Source of the DNA: an uncultured Oscillospiraceae bacterium
GTDB taxonomy: Bacteria > Bacillota > Clostridia > Oscillospirales > Oscillospiraceae
Length of the DNA: 9,067 nucleotides
Assembly (NCBI GenBank): GCA_900758955.1
Contig: CAAETL010000055.1
Span: 1-9,067 of the forward strand
Direction: 5' to 3'
How positions within the stretch are numbered: position 1 is the first letter of the stretch; the number at the start of each line of letters is the position of its first letter. Below, in pieces: positions 1-6,510 of the stretch. The notes under the pieces were generated by a model. That model ran no database searches. It was not told the origin of the DNA and worked only from the letters and a program-made list of their open reading frames with translations. Both the position numbers and the translations under genes were made by a program.

Positions 1-47
1 AGCAAGGGATGGAGACTGTCTGCTTGGGGAAGGGAGCCGTTGGGGCA

Positions 48-890
48 TTACTCCGCAATGCTGGCAGGACGATCAATGGTATTTACCGTGTCCACGCCGG
101 TGACGGTCATCTCAATTAAGGTCTTGGTGATGTTCACTTTTGCGCCGGGGATCATGTCTTCCATCATCTTGCCCATGATTTCGGACATATCGTAAGAATA
201 CTGTACGGGAAGGTACTTCTCCGTGTCGACCCAGATGGTAAAGGTCAGATCCCCCATGTCAGCGATTAAGGCGCTCAAATCTTCTGTGGACATGCCCCCC
301 GTGCCGCTAATGCTATCCAGGGTGCCGGAAGCTTCGATCATATCCACCAGCTTGTCGTTGGGAATGATGCAGTCGTACTGGGTGGCCTCCACGCCGTTGA
401 TGGTCTTTTTGCCGCTCTCCTTTACATCTTTAAACATGGCCATATATGTATCCAGGTTTTCTGCCATGTCGTATTGAGACATATCCATTGAGGTGGGCGT
501 CCAGGTTGCGCCATTGTCTGGGGAGGCGTACATGGTCAGGGTGCCGTCAACTTCTTCCGCATAGATCTGCATCTCCTGAGACGTCCCCAGTATATCGGTT
601 TTCGTGGTTGCCATAAGCTTCATGGGTTCGTTAATGACATTGACGTTCATATCCATGGTGATGCTCGCGGACTGGGAATCGCCGCCCATCTCCGCAGTCA
701 AATCAACCAGCATGGACATTTCATAGCTGAGGCTTTTTGCCTTCTGGGTGTTTTCCTGTACTTTTGCCAGAACTTCCTTGCCGGAGAGGCCTTCGGCGGA
801 TTTGCCGTCGCCGCCGCCGCACCCGGCCAGAAGGGTGGCCATCAGGGCCAGGGCGGCGACTAGGGCAACCGGTTTTTTGTACTGCTTCAT
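48..890 (-). CDS. DUF6612-like surface lipoprotein
   Basis: A 280-residue predicted lipoprotein of unknown function, probably anchored on the outer face of the cell membrane. The N-terminus has basic residues (KQYKK), a hydrophobic stretch and a lipobox LLAGC with the lipidated Cys at about residue 24, then a Gly-rich linker. The mature part has the alternating beta-strand pattern and the methionine/threonine-rich 'SYEMSMLVDLTAEM' start seen in DUF6612-type proteins of Firmicutes, which resemble LolA/LppX-like folds; that family link is from memory of sequence style, not a search. The start at 890 is chosen over an in-frame ATG at 908 because AGGAG (898-902) lies at good spacing before it and would overlap the longer start. 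It appears to be transcribed alone. No partner gene suggests a substrate. Confidence 0.85.
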   Translation of the reverse strand: MKQYKKPVALVAALALMATLLAGCGGGDGKSAEGLSGKEVLAKVQENTQKAKSLSYEMSMLVDLTAEMGGDSQSASITMDMNVNVINEPMKLMATTKTDILGTSQEMQIYAEEVDGTLTMYASPDNGATWTPTSMDMSQYDMAENLDTYMAMFKDVKESGKKTINGVEATQYDCIIPNDKLVDMIEASGTLDSISGTGGMSTEDLSALIADMGDLTFTIWVDTEKYLPVQYSYDMSEIMGKMMEDMIPGAKVNITKTLIEMTVTGVDTVNTIDRPASIAE

Positions 891-897
891 ACATTTT

Positions 898-902
898 CTC
901 CT
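898..902 (-). promoter_or_regulatory. RBS deciding the start of the DUF6612-like gene
   Basis: The minus strand reads AAAAGGAGAAAATGT before the ATG at 890. The AGGAG core fits the start at 890 and lies inside the coding sequence of the longer reading frame starting at 908, so the shorter protein is preferred. Confidence 0.75.
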
Positions 903-1112
903 TTTCATTGATACCTAAGTTGAGAGGTTTCAGTGCTGCCCATCTTCGGACAGTACCAATTCGACTGAGGATGATGCCTGAAAGAAAAAGGGACCAAATA
1001 CCCAGCATCAGACCAATCCGCTTCAGCGACCATACCACAGCCTGTTAGCGCAGCTTTCGATCCCCGTCTCCGCCTCAGGTGGAAACGTAATGAAAGACAA
1101 GCTGCTTAAAAT

Positions 1113-1142
1113 AGTATACCATAAGTAGGTAATTCAGCACAA
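1113..1142 (-). promoter_or_regulatory. Candidate promoter with extended -10 for the lipoprotein gene
   Basis: On the minus strand TTGTGC (1137-1142) is followed after 18 bases by TATACT (1113-1118), which is preceded by TGG, giving an extended -10 (TGnTATACT). Transcription would start near 1106 and leave a leader of about 215 nt before the lipoprotein start. An imperfect inverted repeat around 1067-1087 would lie in that leader. No other gene is supported between 891 and 1163. Confidence 0.45.
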
Positions 1143-1163
1143 GAAGGAATACGGAAATGTATT

Positions 1164-1937
1164 CTATTCGTTGGAATTACGGGGAAGAAATTCGGCTACC
1201 TGGGGATAGGCTGTGAAGAACCGACGTACCCCTAGACCTTCGGCCACCGTTCGCTTTTTCTCCAGGCTTTCACGATCGTCAAATAGGACCATATGCCCTC
1301 GATTTCCTTTGAGATACGTGAAGTAGTGTGCGCAGAGTTCCTGTGAAAAGAAGACTGTGGGCTTGAGTCGCTCCCGCAGGTCGGCCAGTTCGCTGGGGGA
1401 GAGGGAGACGCCCTGCCCGTTAAGAGAGGGGAGATTAAAATCTTCGGCCACAGGTTGAAGAGTTAAGGCCACGCGCTGCCGTCCAAAGGTTTCCTGGGCT
1501 TGGGTGATTCGCCCCTCCAGAGAACCTCCCGAAAGGGCGGAGGATATCATCACGCCAGCGCGGGATGCGTAAGTCCCATATGCTTCCGTTAGATAGAAGA
1601 TCCAGCCCCGCTGGATGGCCATGTCCTCCAAAAGTGGGATTAACCGCTGAAGCAACGGCGTGGCGGCCCCCTCGGGGTCGAGCAAAATGCCCGTGTAGGA
1701 ACGGGCCGTACACTCCCGAAGGATATCTTGCATCAAAATTTGTGGGGTCCCCTGATTTCCCAAGTGACCGCCCAAAAGGAGCACCCCACCTGTTGGCGGT
1801 GGCGCATTGCCCATTCGCAGCAAACGCCCCCGGTTTACCCGATAGAGCGGGTGGACCAGGGGGAGTCCGGTCCCGGCCGCCTCCTCCCGCTGCTGCGGGG
1901 GGGCGATGAGATGGAGAGTCGTGGGTCCGGCAGACAT
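1164..1937 (-). CDS. Hypothetical protein with GH18-like TIM-barrel motifs
   Basis: A 257-residue protein I cannot assign to a named family. It has no signal peptide or membrane segment, so it is probably cytosolic. Two stretches resemble glycoside hydrolase family 18 barrels: YTGILLDPEG (residues 81-90), which fits the strand-4 motif ending in the catalytic Glu (here Glu89), and MVLFDDRESLEKK (216-228) followed by an 'AEGLGVRRFF' helix-strand, which resembles the strand-7/8 region of spore-associated GH18 proteins. Between them, 'SGGSLEGRITQAQETFG' fits a helix of such barrels. These are pattern matches by eye; a non-catalytic or unrelated barrel is possible. The start at 1937 is set by GGGGAGGA (1943-1950); a GTG at 1967 is the longer alternative. 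A sigma-A-like promoter with an operator-like inverted repeat lies upstream. It is divergent from yqeG. Confidence 0.75.
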   Translation of the reverse strand: MSAGPTTLHLIAPPQQREEAAGTGLPLVHPLYRVNRGRLLRMGNAPPPTGGVLLLGGHLGNQGTPQILMQDILRECTARSYTGILLDPEGAATPLLQRLIPLLEDMAIQRGWIFYLTEAYGTYASRAGVMISSALSGGSLEGRITQAQETFGRQRVALTLQPVAEDFNLPSLNGQGVSLSPSELADLRERLKPTVFFSQELCAHYFTYLKGNRGHMVLFDDRESLEKKRTVAEGLGVRRFFTAYPQVAEFLPRNSNE

Positions 1938-1942
1938 AAGAA

Positions 1943-1950
1943 TCCTCCCC
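1943..1950 (-). promoter_or_regulatory. RBS deciding the start at 1937
   Basis: The minus strand reads GGGGAGGA then five bases then ATG at 1937. This near-consensus site lies within the coding frame of the longer GTG start at 1967, so the ATG is preferred. Confidence 0.75.
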
Positions 1951-1987
1951 TTTCCTCTTGTTTCCACCGGCAGTTCCGGTGTATAAT

Positions 1988-2017
1988 ATCATAATTGCCG
2001 TGGCAAACAGTTGCCAA
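1988..2017 (-). promoter_or_regulatory. Sigma-A-type promoter for the gene at 1164-1937
   Basis: On the minus strand TTGGCA (2012-2017) and TATGAT (1988-1993) are separated by 18 bases, each matching consensus at five of six positions. A second possible -10, TATTAT, lies at 1983-1988. The -35 and spacer coincide with an inverted repeat (separate entry). Confidence 0.6.
1995..2016. repeat. Three alternating TTGCC/GGCAA half-sites
   Basis: TTGCC (1995-1999), GGCAA (2002-2006) and TTGCC (2011-2015) alternate in orientation. The right pair forms TGGCAA-4-TTGCCA (2001-2016), and the left pair forms TTGCC-2-GGCAA. They cover the spacer and -35 of the minus-strand promoter, as a repressor operator would. 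Confidence 0.45.
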
Positions 2018-2225
2018 ATTGAAAACCTAATCACGGCTGAATTGCGTGATACAATCAACTGGGGGCCCGATTCTAAAGTTCTGTGATACTTGAGCAGCCT
2101 GATCTATGCGGAAAGGCAGGGCGTTCGGCTTGAAGTACCGTCCAGTGGGACACACTAGTAAGAGTCGGACCAGATATCCCTGGCGATACTCTATGCAATC
2201 GGAAGAAAAGATAGAAGGTGACGGG

Positions 2226-2738
2226 ATGAGAAATACACTGGTCCCCTGTGAAAGGTATGCCAGCATCTATGAAATAGATCCGGCCGTGCTGGCGACCCGG
2301 GGGATTACGCTCCTCCTGGCCGATTTGGATAACACGCTAATTCCGTATGGAGAAGGCCTGCCCGATCAGCGGCTTGCGGAATGGGAGGCCCAGCTTCGCC
2401 GCCATGGGATCCAGCTTTTTATCCTCTCCAACAGCCGCAAGCCCAACCGGGTGGGGCGCTTTGCCCAGGCGTTGGGAGTGCCCTTTCAAGGGCATTCGGG
2501 TAAGCCGCGCCGGGGAGGATTTCTCCGAGCCATGGAGAAGATGGGCCGTACTCCCAGGGAAACCGCCATGATGGGGGACCAAATTTTTACTGACATCTGG
2601 GGTGGCAATCGAGCGGGCGTCGCCACCCTGCTGGTGGACCCTATCGCCCTGGATAACCCCTTTCGTACACTGCGGTATTGGGTAGAAACGCCTTTCCGAG
2701 GGCGAGCGGCCAGAGGAGAGAAATGTCATGAGAGCTAA
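2226..2738 (+). CDS. yqeG: YqeG-family HAD phosphatase
   Basis: A 170-residue member of the HAD superfamily, YqeG type (subfamily IIIA), the usual length for the family. Motif I is DLDNTL with nucleophile Asp33 and acid/base Asp35; motif II is the Ser in LSNS (68-70 region); motif III is Lys93 in SGKPRRGG; motif IV is GDQIFTDIWGGN with Asp118 and Asp123. All catalytic residues are present. It is a cytosolic phosphatase whose natural substrate is not established; in Bacillus it lies in the yqeG-yqeH-aroE cluster, which is not seen here. The start at 2226 is preferred over an upstream in-frame ATG at 2106 because AAGGTGA (2215-2221) lies just before it and the protein then matches family length. 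Its 3' end overlaps the next gene by 11 bp, so the two are probably translationally coupled. No convincing plus-strand promoter was found upstream. Confidence 0.92.
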   Translation: MRNTLVPCERYASIYEIDPAVLATRGITLLLADLDNTLIPYGEGLPDQRLAEWEAQLRRHGIQLFILSNSRKPNRVGRFAQALGVPFQGHSGKPRRGGFLRAMEKMGRTPRETAMMGDQIFTDIWGGNRAGVATLLVDPIALDNPFRTLRYWVETPFRGRAARGEKCHES

Positions 2739-3627
2739 ATTCGGCACAGCGGGCAGTCCCGCCGCATTTTTAAAGGAAAAGGGGGCGACTTCCCGCCGGC
2801 TTCCCGCCTGGCTTCAGGCGAAAGGACTGGACGCCTTTGAGTATCAGTGCGGCAAAGGCGTCACCGTTGGGGAGGAGACCGCCACACGGATTGGAGAGGA
2901 GGCCCGCCGTGCCGGTCTCACACTTTCTCTACACGCCCCCTATTTCATCAACCCTGCCAATGCCGATCCTGTCCAGCGGGAAAAGAATCTCTCCTATGTG
3001 CTGGCCGCCTGCCAGGCGGCGGACTGGATGGGGGCGACCCGGGTGGTCGTCCATACCGGCGCTCTGATGAAACGGTCCCGCCAGGAGGCCCTGGAAGTGG
3101 CGAAAGAGACCTTCCTTCTTATGCGTCAGGTCTGTGATGATGCGGGGTATTCCCAGATCCTTCTCTGCCCCGAGACCATGGGGAAGATCAACCAGCTGGG
3201 GGATTTGGAGGAGGTGCTAGAGCTGTGTACGATGTGTGACGGCCTGCTGCCCTGCGTAGATTTTGGACATTTATATGCCCGCTCTTTGGGGAAACTAGAG
3301 GGAGAAGAGGCTGTGGTGCAGATGTTGGACAGAATGGAAGCGGTTCTGGGAACAGCACGCGCCAGGGTATTCCACAGCCACTTTTCTCAGATTGCATACA
3401 CGCTGAAAGGGGGAGAGGCCCGCCATCTCACGTTTGACCAGGAGGAATTTGGGCCGGACTTCACCCCCCTGGGCAGGGAGATTGCCCGCCGGGGATGGGG
3501 GCCCACGTTTATTTGTGAGAGCGCCGGAACCCAGGATGTGGACGCGGTCACCATGCGGGAGATCTACGGTAACGCCCTGGATTCCATGGGGGATGGGGCT
3601 TCTGAAACGCTGCGCTGCGAAGGATAA
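2728..3627 (+). CDS. Endonuclease IV-like TIM-barrel protein lacking one metal ligand
   Basis: A 299-residue protein of the AP endonuclease 2 / xylose isomerase-like barrel family, close in length to bacterial endonuclease IV (Nfo). Nfo binds three zinc ions and cuts DNA at abasic sites. Eight of nine expected ligands can be matched: His69 (LHAPYF), His109 (VVHTG), Glu149 (CPETMG), Asp178 and His181 (VDFGH), His216 (FHSHFS), His233 (ARHL) and Glu264 (ICESAG). The ninth, the Asp of the Nfo Asp-Arg-His motif, is Ala231 here. The loop after it, LTFDQEEFGPDF, also differs from classical Nfo. It may be a divergent branch acting on another substrate, or a repair enzyme with altered metal site; deoxyribonuclease IV is the likely automatic name. 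AGGAGAG (2713-2719) lies before the ATG at 2728, inside the end of yqeG. Confidence 0.85.
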   Translation: MRAKFGTAGSPAAFLKEKGATSRRLPAWLQAKGLDAFEYQCGKGVTVGEETATRIGEEARRAGLTLSLHAPYFINPANADPVQREKNLSYVLAACQAADWMGATRVVVHTGALMKRSRQEALEVAKETFLLMRQVCDDAGYSQILLCPETMGKINQLGDLEEVLELCTMCDGLLPCVDFGHLYARSLGKLEGEEAVVQMLDRMEAVLGTARARVFHSHFSQIAYTLKGGEARHLTFDQEEFGPDFTPLGREIARRGWGPTFICESAGTQDVDAVTMREIYGNALDSMGDGASETLRCEG

Positions 3628-3639
3628 GCAGCAGTTTTG

Positions 3640-3667
3640 ATATTTCCCTTGCAAATATAGGAAATAT
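3640..3667. repeat. Inverted repeat ATATTTCC-12-GGAAATAT around the efp -35
   Basis: Perfect 8-nt arms at 3640-3647 and 3660-3667 are separated by 12 nt that contain the -35 TTGCAA of the efp promoter. It could be an operator or a weak hairpin ending upstream transcription. No T-tract follows, so a terminator role is unlikely. Confidence 0.5.
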
Positions 3668-3677
3668 GGTGTAAAAT
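3649..3677 (+). promoter_or_regulatory. Sigma-A-type promoter of efp
   Basis: TTGCAA (3649-3654) and TAAAAT (3672-3677) are separated by 17 bases. Transcription would begin near 3684, giving a leader of about 50 nt. This suggests efp is expressed independently of the yqeG pair, although read-through from that pair is not excluded since I see no terminator between them. Confidence 0.65.
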
Positions 3678-3721
3678 AAACTCGCTAATTTTATAGTACC
3701 TGAGAGAAACCAATCTTGTTT

Positions 3722-3726
3722 GGAGG
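3722..3726 (+). promoter_or_regulatory. RBS deciding the efp start
   Basis: GGAGG ends one base position before an in-frame ATG at 3727, which is too close to be used, and nine bases before ATG at 3736, which is the conventional spacing. The protein therefore begins MISASEF, as in known EF-P proteins. Confidence 0.85.
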
Positions 3727-3735
3727 ATGAATCCT

Positions 3736-4299
3736 ATGATATCTGCCAGCGAATTTCGCAATGGTGTCACGTTTGAGATGGACGGCAACGTAATGCAAGT
3801 CGTCGAGTTCCAGCATGTCAAGCCCGGCAAGGGCGCGGCCTTTGTTCGCACCAAGATGAAGAACGTCATCACCGGCGCTGTTACCGAAACTTCTTTTAAC
3901 CCCACCGCAAAATTTGAAAGCGCCTACGTGGAGAAAAAGGACATGGAGTACAGCTATAACGACGGCGATCTGTACTACTTCATGGATAATGAAACCTTTG
4001 ATATGCTGCCCATCAACGCCGACGTACTGGGCGACGGATTCCGTTTTGTCAAAGAAAACATGACCTGTAAGGTTATGAGCTATAAGGGCAAGGTTTTTGG
4101 CGTGGAGCCCCCCACCTTTGTGGAACTGGAAGTCACCCAGACCGACCCTGGCTTCAAGGGAGACACGGCCACCAACGTTACCAAACCCGCCATCCTGGAG
4201 ACCGATACTGAGATTAAGGTTCCCCTCTTCATCAATCCCGGCGACAAGATCAAGATCGACACCCGTACCGGCGAGTATCTGGAACGCGCCAAGGGCTGA
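3736..4299 (+). CDS. efp: Translation elongation factor P
   Basis: Elongation factor P binds between the P and E sites of the ribosome and relieves stalling at consecutive prolines. The 187 residues are the normal length and show the three-domain layout: an N-terminal KOW-like domain (about 1-63), a middle OB domain (about 66-128) and a C-terminal OB domain (about 130-187). The loop [10 protein letters not shown] carries the conserved tip lysine Lys32, which is modified in many bacteria (aminopentanol in Bacillus subtilis, beta-lysyl in Escherichia coli); no modification gene is in this window. The C-terminal signature [16 protein letters not shown] and the ending [13 protein letters not shown] are typical. 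It has its own promoter and is followed after 37 bp by the zinc-ribbon gene, probably in one transcript ending at 4844. Confidence 0.98.
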   Translation: MISASEFRNGVTFEMDGNVMQVVEFQHVKPGKGAAFVRTKMKNVITGAVTETSFNPTAKFESAYVEKKDMEYSYNDGDLYYFMDNETFDMLPINADVLGDGFRFVKENMTCKVMSYKGKVFGVEPPTFVELEVTQTDPGFKGDTATNVTKPAILETDTEIKVPLFINPGDKIKIDTRTGEYLERAKG

Positions 4300-4336
4300 C
4301 GCCCCAGCGATCCGGGTCAAGAAAGGAAGGTAATTC

Positions 4337-4771
4337 ATGACAATTTCCGAAAAGGTAGCATACCTGAAGGGCCTGGCAGATGGCCTGGATCTGACCAAGG
4401 AACCCTCCAAGGAAGCGAAAATTTTGTCCGTGGTCATCGAAGTTCTGGAGGAAATCGGACTATCCCTTGAGGATTTGGAAGACTCCGTTGATACTCTGGG
4501 TGAAGGACTGGATGCGGTCTCCGACGACCTGGAAGACGTGGAAATGCTTCTGCTTGAAGACGACGATGAGGACGACGAGACGGCGTGCTGTTGTTGCTGT
4601 GGCGATGATGCCGACTGCGACGAGGATTTTTTTGAAGTCACTTGTCCCAACTGCGATGAGGAACTGGCCATCGATGAAAGCGTTCTGGACGCGGGACAGA
4701 TCACCTGTCCCAAATGCGGCGAGAGTTTCTCTCTGGAATTGGTGGATGACGACGAGGACGGCGAGGAATAA
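4337..4771 (+). CDS. CD1247-type acidic zinc-ribbon protein
   Basis: A 144-residue, very acidic cytosolic protein like the 'CD1247 N-terminal domain' proteins of Clostridia, whose function is unknown. Residues 1-40 (ISEKVAYLKGLADGLDL, then a helical 'EAKILSVVIEVLEEI') form the family's N-terminal helical region. Residues 41-73 look like a coiled-coil or helical segment rich in Leu, Glu and Asp. Residues 74-98 are an acidic linker interrupted by five consecutive Cys (84-88) and Cys94. A zinc ribbon follows, with CPNC (103-106) and CPKC (124-127) as the two knuckles, and the tail is acidic again. AAGGAAGG (4323-4330) lies before the ATG. It follows efp closely and shares its terminator, so co-expression with EF-P is likely. 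A role in translation or transcription is possible but only inferred. Confidence 0.85.
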   Translation: MTISEKVAYLKGLADGLDLTKEPSKEAKILSVVIEVLEEIGLSLEDLEDSVDTLGEGLDAVSDDLEDVEMLLLEDDDEDDETACCCCCGDDADCDEDFFEVTCPNCDEELAIDESVLDAGQITCPKCGESFSLELVDDDEDGEE

Positions 4772-4810
4772 GCTGTTCTGTGTTTGGAAGCGTAAAACCC
4801 AAAATACTGA

Positions 4811-4844
4811 AAGCCGGAAGACATGCATGTCTTCCGGCTTTTTT
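4811..4844 (+). terminator. Rho-independent terminator after the efp unit
   Basis: A perfect 30-nt palindrome (4811-4840; arms AAGCCGGAAGACATG and its complement) is followed by a run of T to 4844. It ends the efp/zinc-ribbon transcript. It lies between convergent genes; in the minus direction no uninterrupted T-run follows, so it is less suited to end the znu transcript. Confidence 0.92.
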
Positions 4845-4885
4845 CGTTTATAGACGGGAAAAATTTATGATAAAAGTGCAGTCTG

Positions 4886-5737
4886 CTAAGATTGCTTCAC
4901 CCGGCGGATCAGGAAGGTGAGTAAGAAGTAGAAGGCCAGGTATAAAGTAATGGTAGCGCCAGCGGAAGACCCAACATAGTAGGAGGTGAAGAGGCCTGCC
5001 ACGCCGCAGATCACCGCCCCTAAAAGGGAGAATAGATGGTATTGCGGGAGGTTGCGAGAAATATTCCGAGCTGAGGCGCCAGGGAGGACCAGGAGGGAAT
5101 TGATGACCAACAGGCCCACCCAGGTCATGGAGATGGTCACCACCACGGCAATGGCGGCCGTAAACAGCGTATTCTTCCACAGGGTATGAATGCCCCGGCT
5201 TCCTGCCAGGGCGGGATGTACCGCGGAGAGCATGAGGCCGTTGTAGGAACTGAGCCAGAGAAGCAGAATTAAGAGTAGAATTAAGGCCAACAGGCCAATT
5301 TTTCCCGGCGAGACGCTTAAAATATCGCCGATCAGCAGTACGTTAAACTTGGAAAAGCTCTGTCCGCCCAACGTGGAGAGAAAAATACCCAGGGCCATGG
5401 CAGCGGAGGAGAAAACCCCAATGATGGTGTCGCTGGACATCCTGCTTTTATGCTGAACATAGGTAAAGAGAAAGGAAAACGCCAACGCGAACAAGACCGC
5501 GCACCAGGTATACTCCGAAAGGCCGCACAGAGCGCCGATGGCCATGCCGGTAAAGGCGGAGTGGCCCAAGGCGTCGGAGAAAAAGGACATCCGGCTCTCC
5601 ACCACCATGGTGGAGAGGATTCCAAAAAGGGGGGCAATCACCAAGATCGCCAACAGCGCATTTTTCATAAACAGCATGGAGCCGGGGACTGCCCATTCGA
5701 AGGGGAGCAGGTCCACCAGAGCGTACCAGACAGTCAT
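4886..5737 (-). CDS. znuB: Zinc/manganese ABC transporter permease (ABC-3 family)
   Basis: The 283-residue membrane channel of the znu importer, with about eight hydrophobic segments. Family landmarks are ALGHSAFTGMAIG (57-68), the segment SSDTIIGVFSSAAMALGI (101-118) that contacts the ATPase, the LLVLPGASAR motif (215-224) and the SSAGATITLY motif (257-266) near the C-terminus. These are typical of the ZnuB/MntB/TroC group, and the exact metal cannot be read from the permease. The ATG at 5737 overlaps the stop of the ATPase gene as ATGA, and an AAGGAGG lies nine bases before it within that gene. It is the last gene of the operon. Length and motifs look intact. Confidence 0.93.
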   Translation of the reverse strand: MTVWYALVDLLPFEWAVPGSMLFMKNALLAILVIAPLFGILSTMVVESRMSFFSDALGHSAFTGMAIGALCGLSEYTWCAVLFALAFSFLFTYVQHKSRMSSDTIIGVFSSAAMALGIFLSTLGGQSFSKFNVLLIGDILSVSPGKIGLLALILLLILLLWLSSYNGLMLSAVHPALAGSRGIHTLWKNTLFTAAIAVVVTISMTWVGLLVINSLLVLPGASARNISRNLPQYHLFSLLGAVICGVAGLFTSYYVGSSAGATITLYLAFYFLLTFLIRRVKQS

Positions 5738-6510
5738 AGGAGCAGCCCTCCTTCCTGATCGCCCAGTTGGAGATGGAACACCGACTGGAACTCGGGCGAC
5801 CGGAGCACCTGGGCGGGAGTGCCGATCTTTAGAATTTCCTGTTGAAGCAGTATAACTTTATCGGCATAGTGCCCCAGGGTAGAGAAATCGTGGGTGGAGA
5901 ACAGGATGGAAAGATCGTAATTTTGTCGAATCTCGTCCAGCATCTCCAAAAGCTGATGCTCCCCTTCCACGTCCACGCCGGAGAGGGGCTCGTCCAAAAT
6001 GAGAACATGGGGCAGCGGCTCCAGCGCCACAGCCATCAGTACCCGCTGTAACTCACCGCCGGAAAGAGAACCAATTCGTTTTTGCAGGAGAGGAGCGGCG
6101 TGGACCCGATCCAGACAAGCCTCCACCCGCATGCGTAGTGAGGCGGGAACTGGGAGACACACCGGCCACTTGGAGATGGCGGCGGCAAAAAAGTCCAACA
6201 CGCTCACCGGGTCCCCCCGGTCAAAGCTGGGACTTTGGGGCACATAGCCGATCAGCGGACGGGTTGGCTGCCGTCCCGCGCGCTCAAAATGGATGCTGCC
6301 GGTGTAGGGGATTTGCCCCAGAATGCTTCGGAACAGGGAGGATTTTCCCGCGCCGTTGGGACCAATGAGGGCGACAATTTCCCCGCAGTGGAGGTGAAAG
6401 CTGATGTGCTTTAAAATCACATCGTCCTCCATGGTCACGCCCAAATCCTCAATTCGCAGACAGCAGGCGCCGGAACAGCCCATATTGCGGTTGTGTTTAA
6501 ATGCTCTCAT
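5734..6510 (-). CDS. znuC: Zinc/manganese ABC transporter ATP-binding protein
   Basis: The 258-residue ATPase that powers the importer from the cytosolic side. Visible motifs are Walker A GPNGAGKSS (50-58), Q-loop Gln92 (YVPQSPSFD), signature LSGGE (149-153), Walker B LILDEP (170-175), D-loop SGVD (177-180) and switch His207 (STHD). All are intact. The N-terminus carries an extra approximately 17 residues, MRAFKHNRNMGCSGACC, before the usual LRIEDLGV, with Cys at 12, 16 and 17 that could bind metal. The start at 6510 has GGAGG seven bases upstream and overlaps the stop of znuA as ATGA, supporting the longer N-terminus; Met10 is a weaker alternative. znuC assignment rests on motif style and on flanking znuA and znuB. 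Confidence 0.93.
   Translation of the reverse strand: MRAFKHNRNMGCSGACCLRIEDLGVTMEDDVILKHISFHLHCGEIVALIGPNGAGKSSLFRSILGQIPYTGSIHFERAGRQPTRPLIGYVPQSPSFDRGDPVSVLDFFAAAISKWPVCLPVPASLRMRVEACLDRVHAAPLLQKRIGSLSGGELQRVLMAVALEPLPHVLILDEPLSGVDVEGEHQLLEMLDEIRQNYDLSILFSTHDFSTLGHYADKVILLQQEILKIGTPAQVLRSPEFQSVFHLQLGDQEGGLLL

Noticed and set aside
909..1038. A short minus-strand frame with a hydrophobic, basic N-terminus (VWSLKRIGLMLGIWSLFL)
   Set aside because: It looks a little like a membrane peptide, but it has only a GTG start without an RBS and runs on out of frame into the lipoprotein gene. I treat it as leader sequence.
1147..1164. Hairpin GAATAC-6-GTATTC as a terminator after the unknown barrel gene
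   Set aside because: The stem is only 6 bp, AT-rich and overlaps the stop codon, and no T-run follows.
1435..2058. A 207-codon minus-strand frame overlapping the unknown barrel gene
   Set aside because: Pro/Arg/Gly-rich shadow in another frame of 1164-1937, without RBS at its start.
2106..2225. N-terminal extension of yqeG
   Set aside because: The added 40 residues have no YqeG match, and an RBS lies directly before the ATG at 2226.
3691..4824. A 377-codon minus-strand reading frame with Ser runs
   Set aside because: It is the antisense of efp and the zinc-ribbon gene; the Ser runs are the complement of Asp/Glu codons. Both plus-strand genes are certain and there is no RBS or family match on the minus strand.
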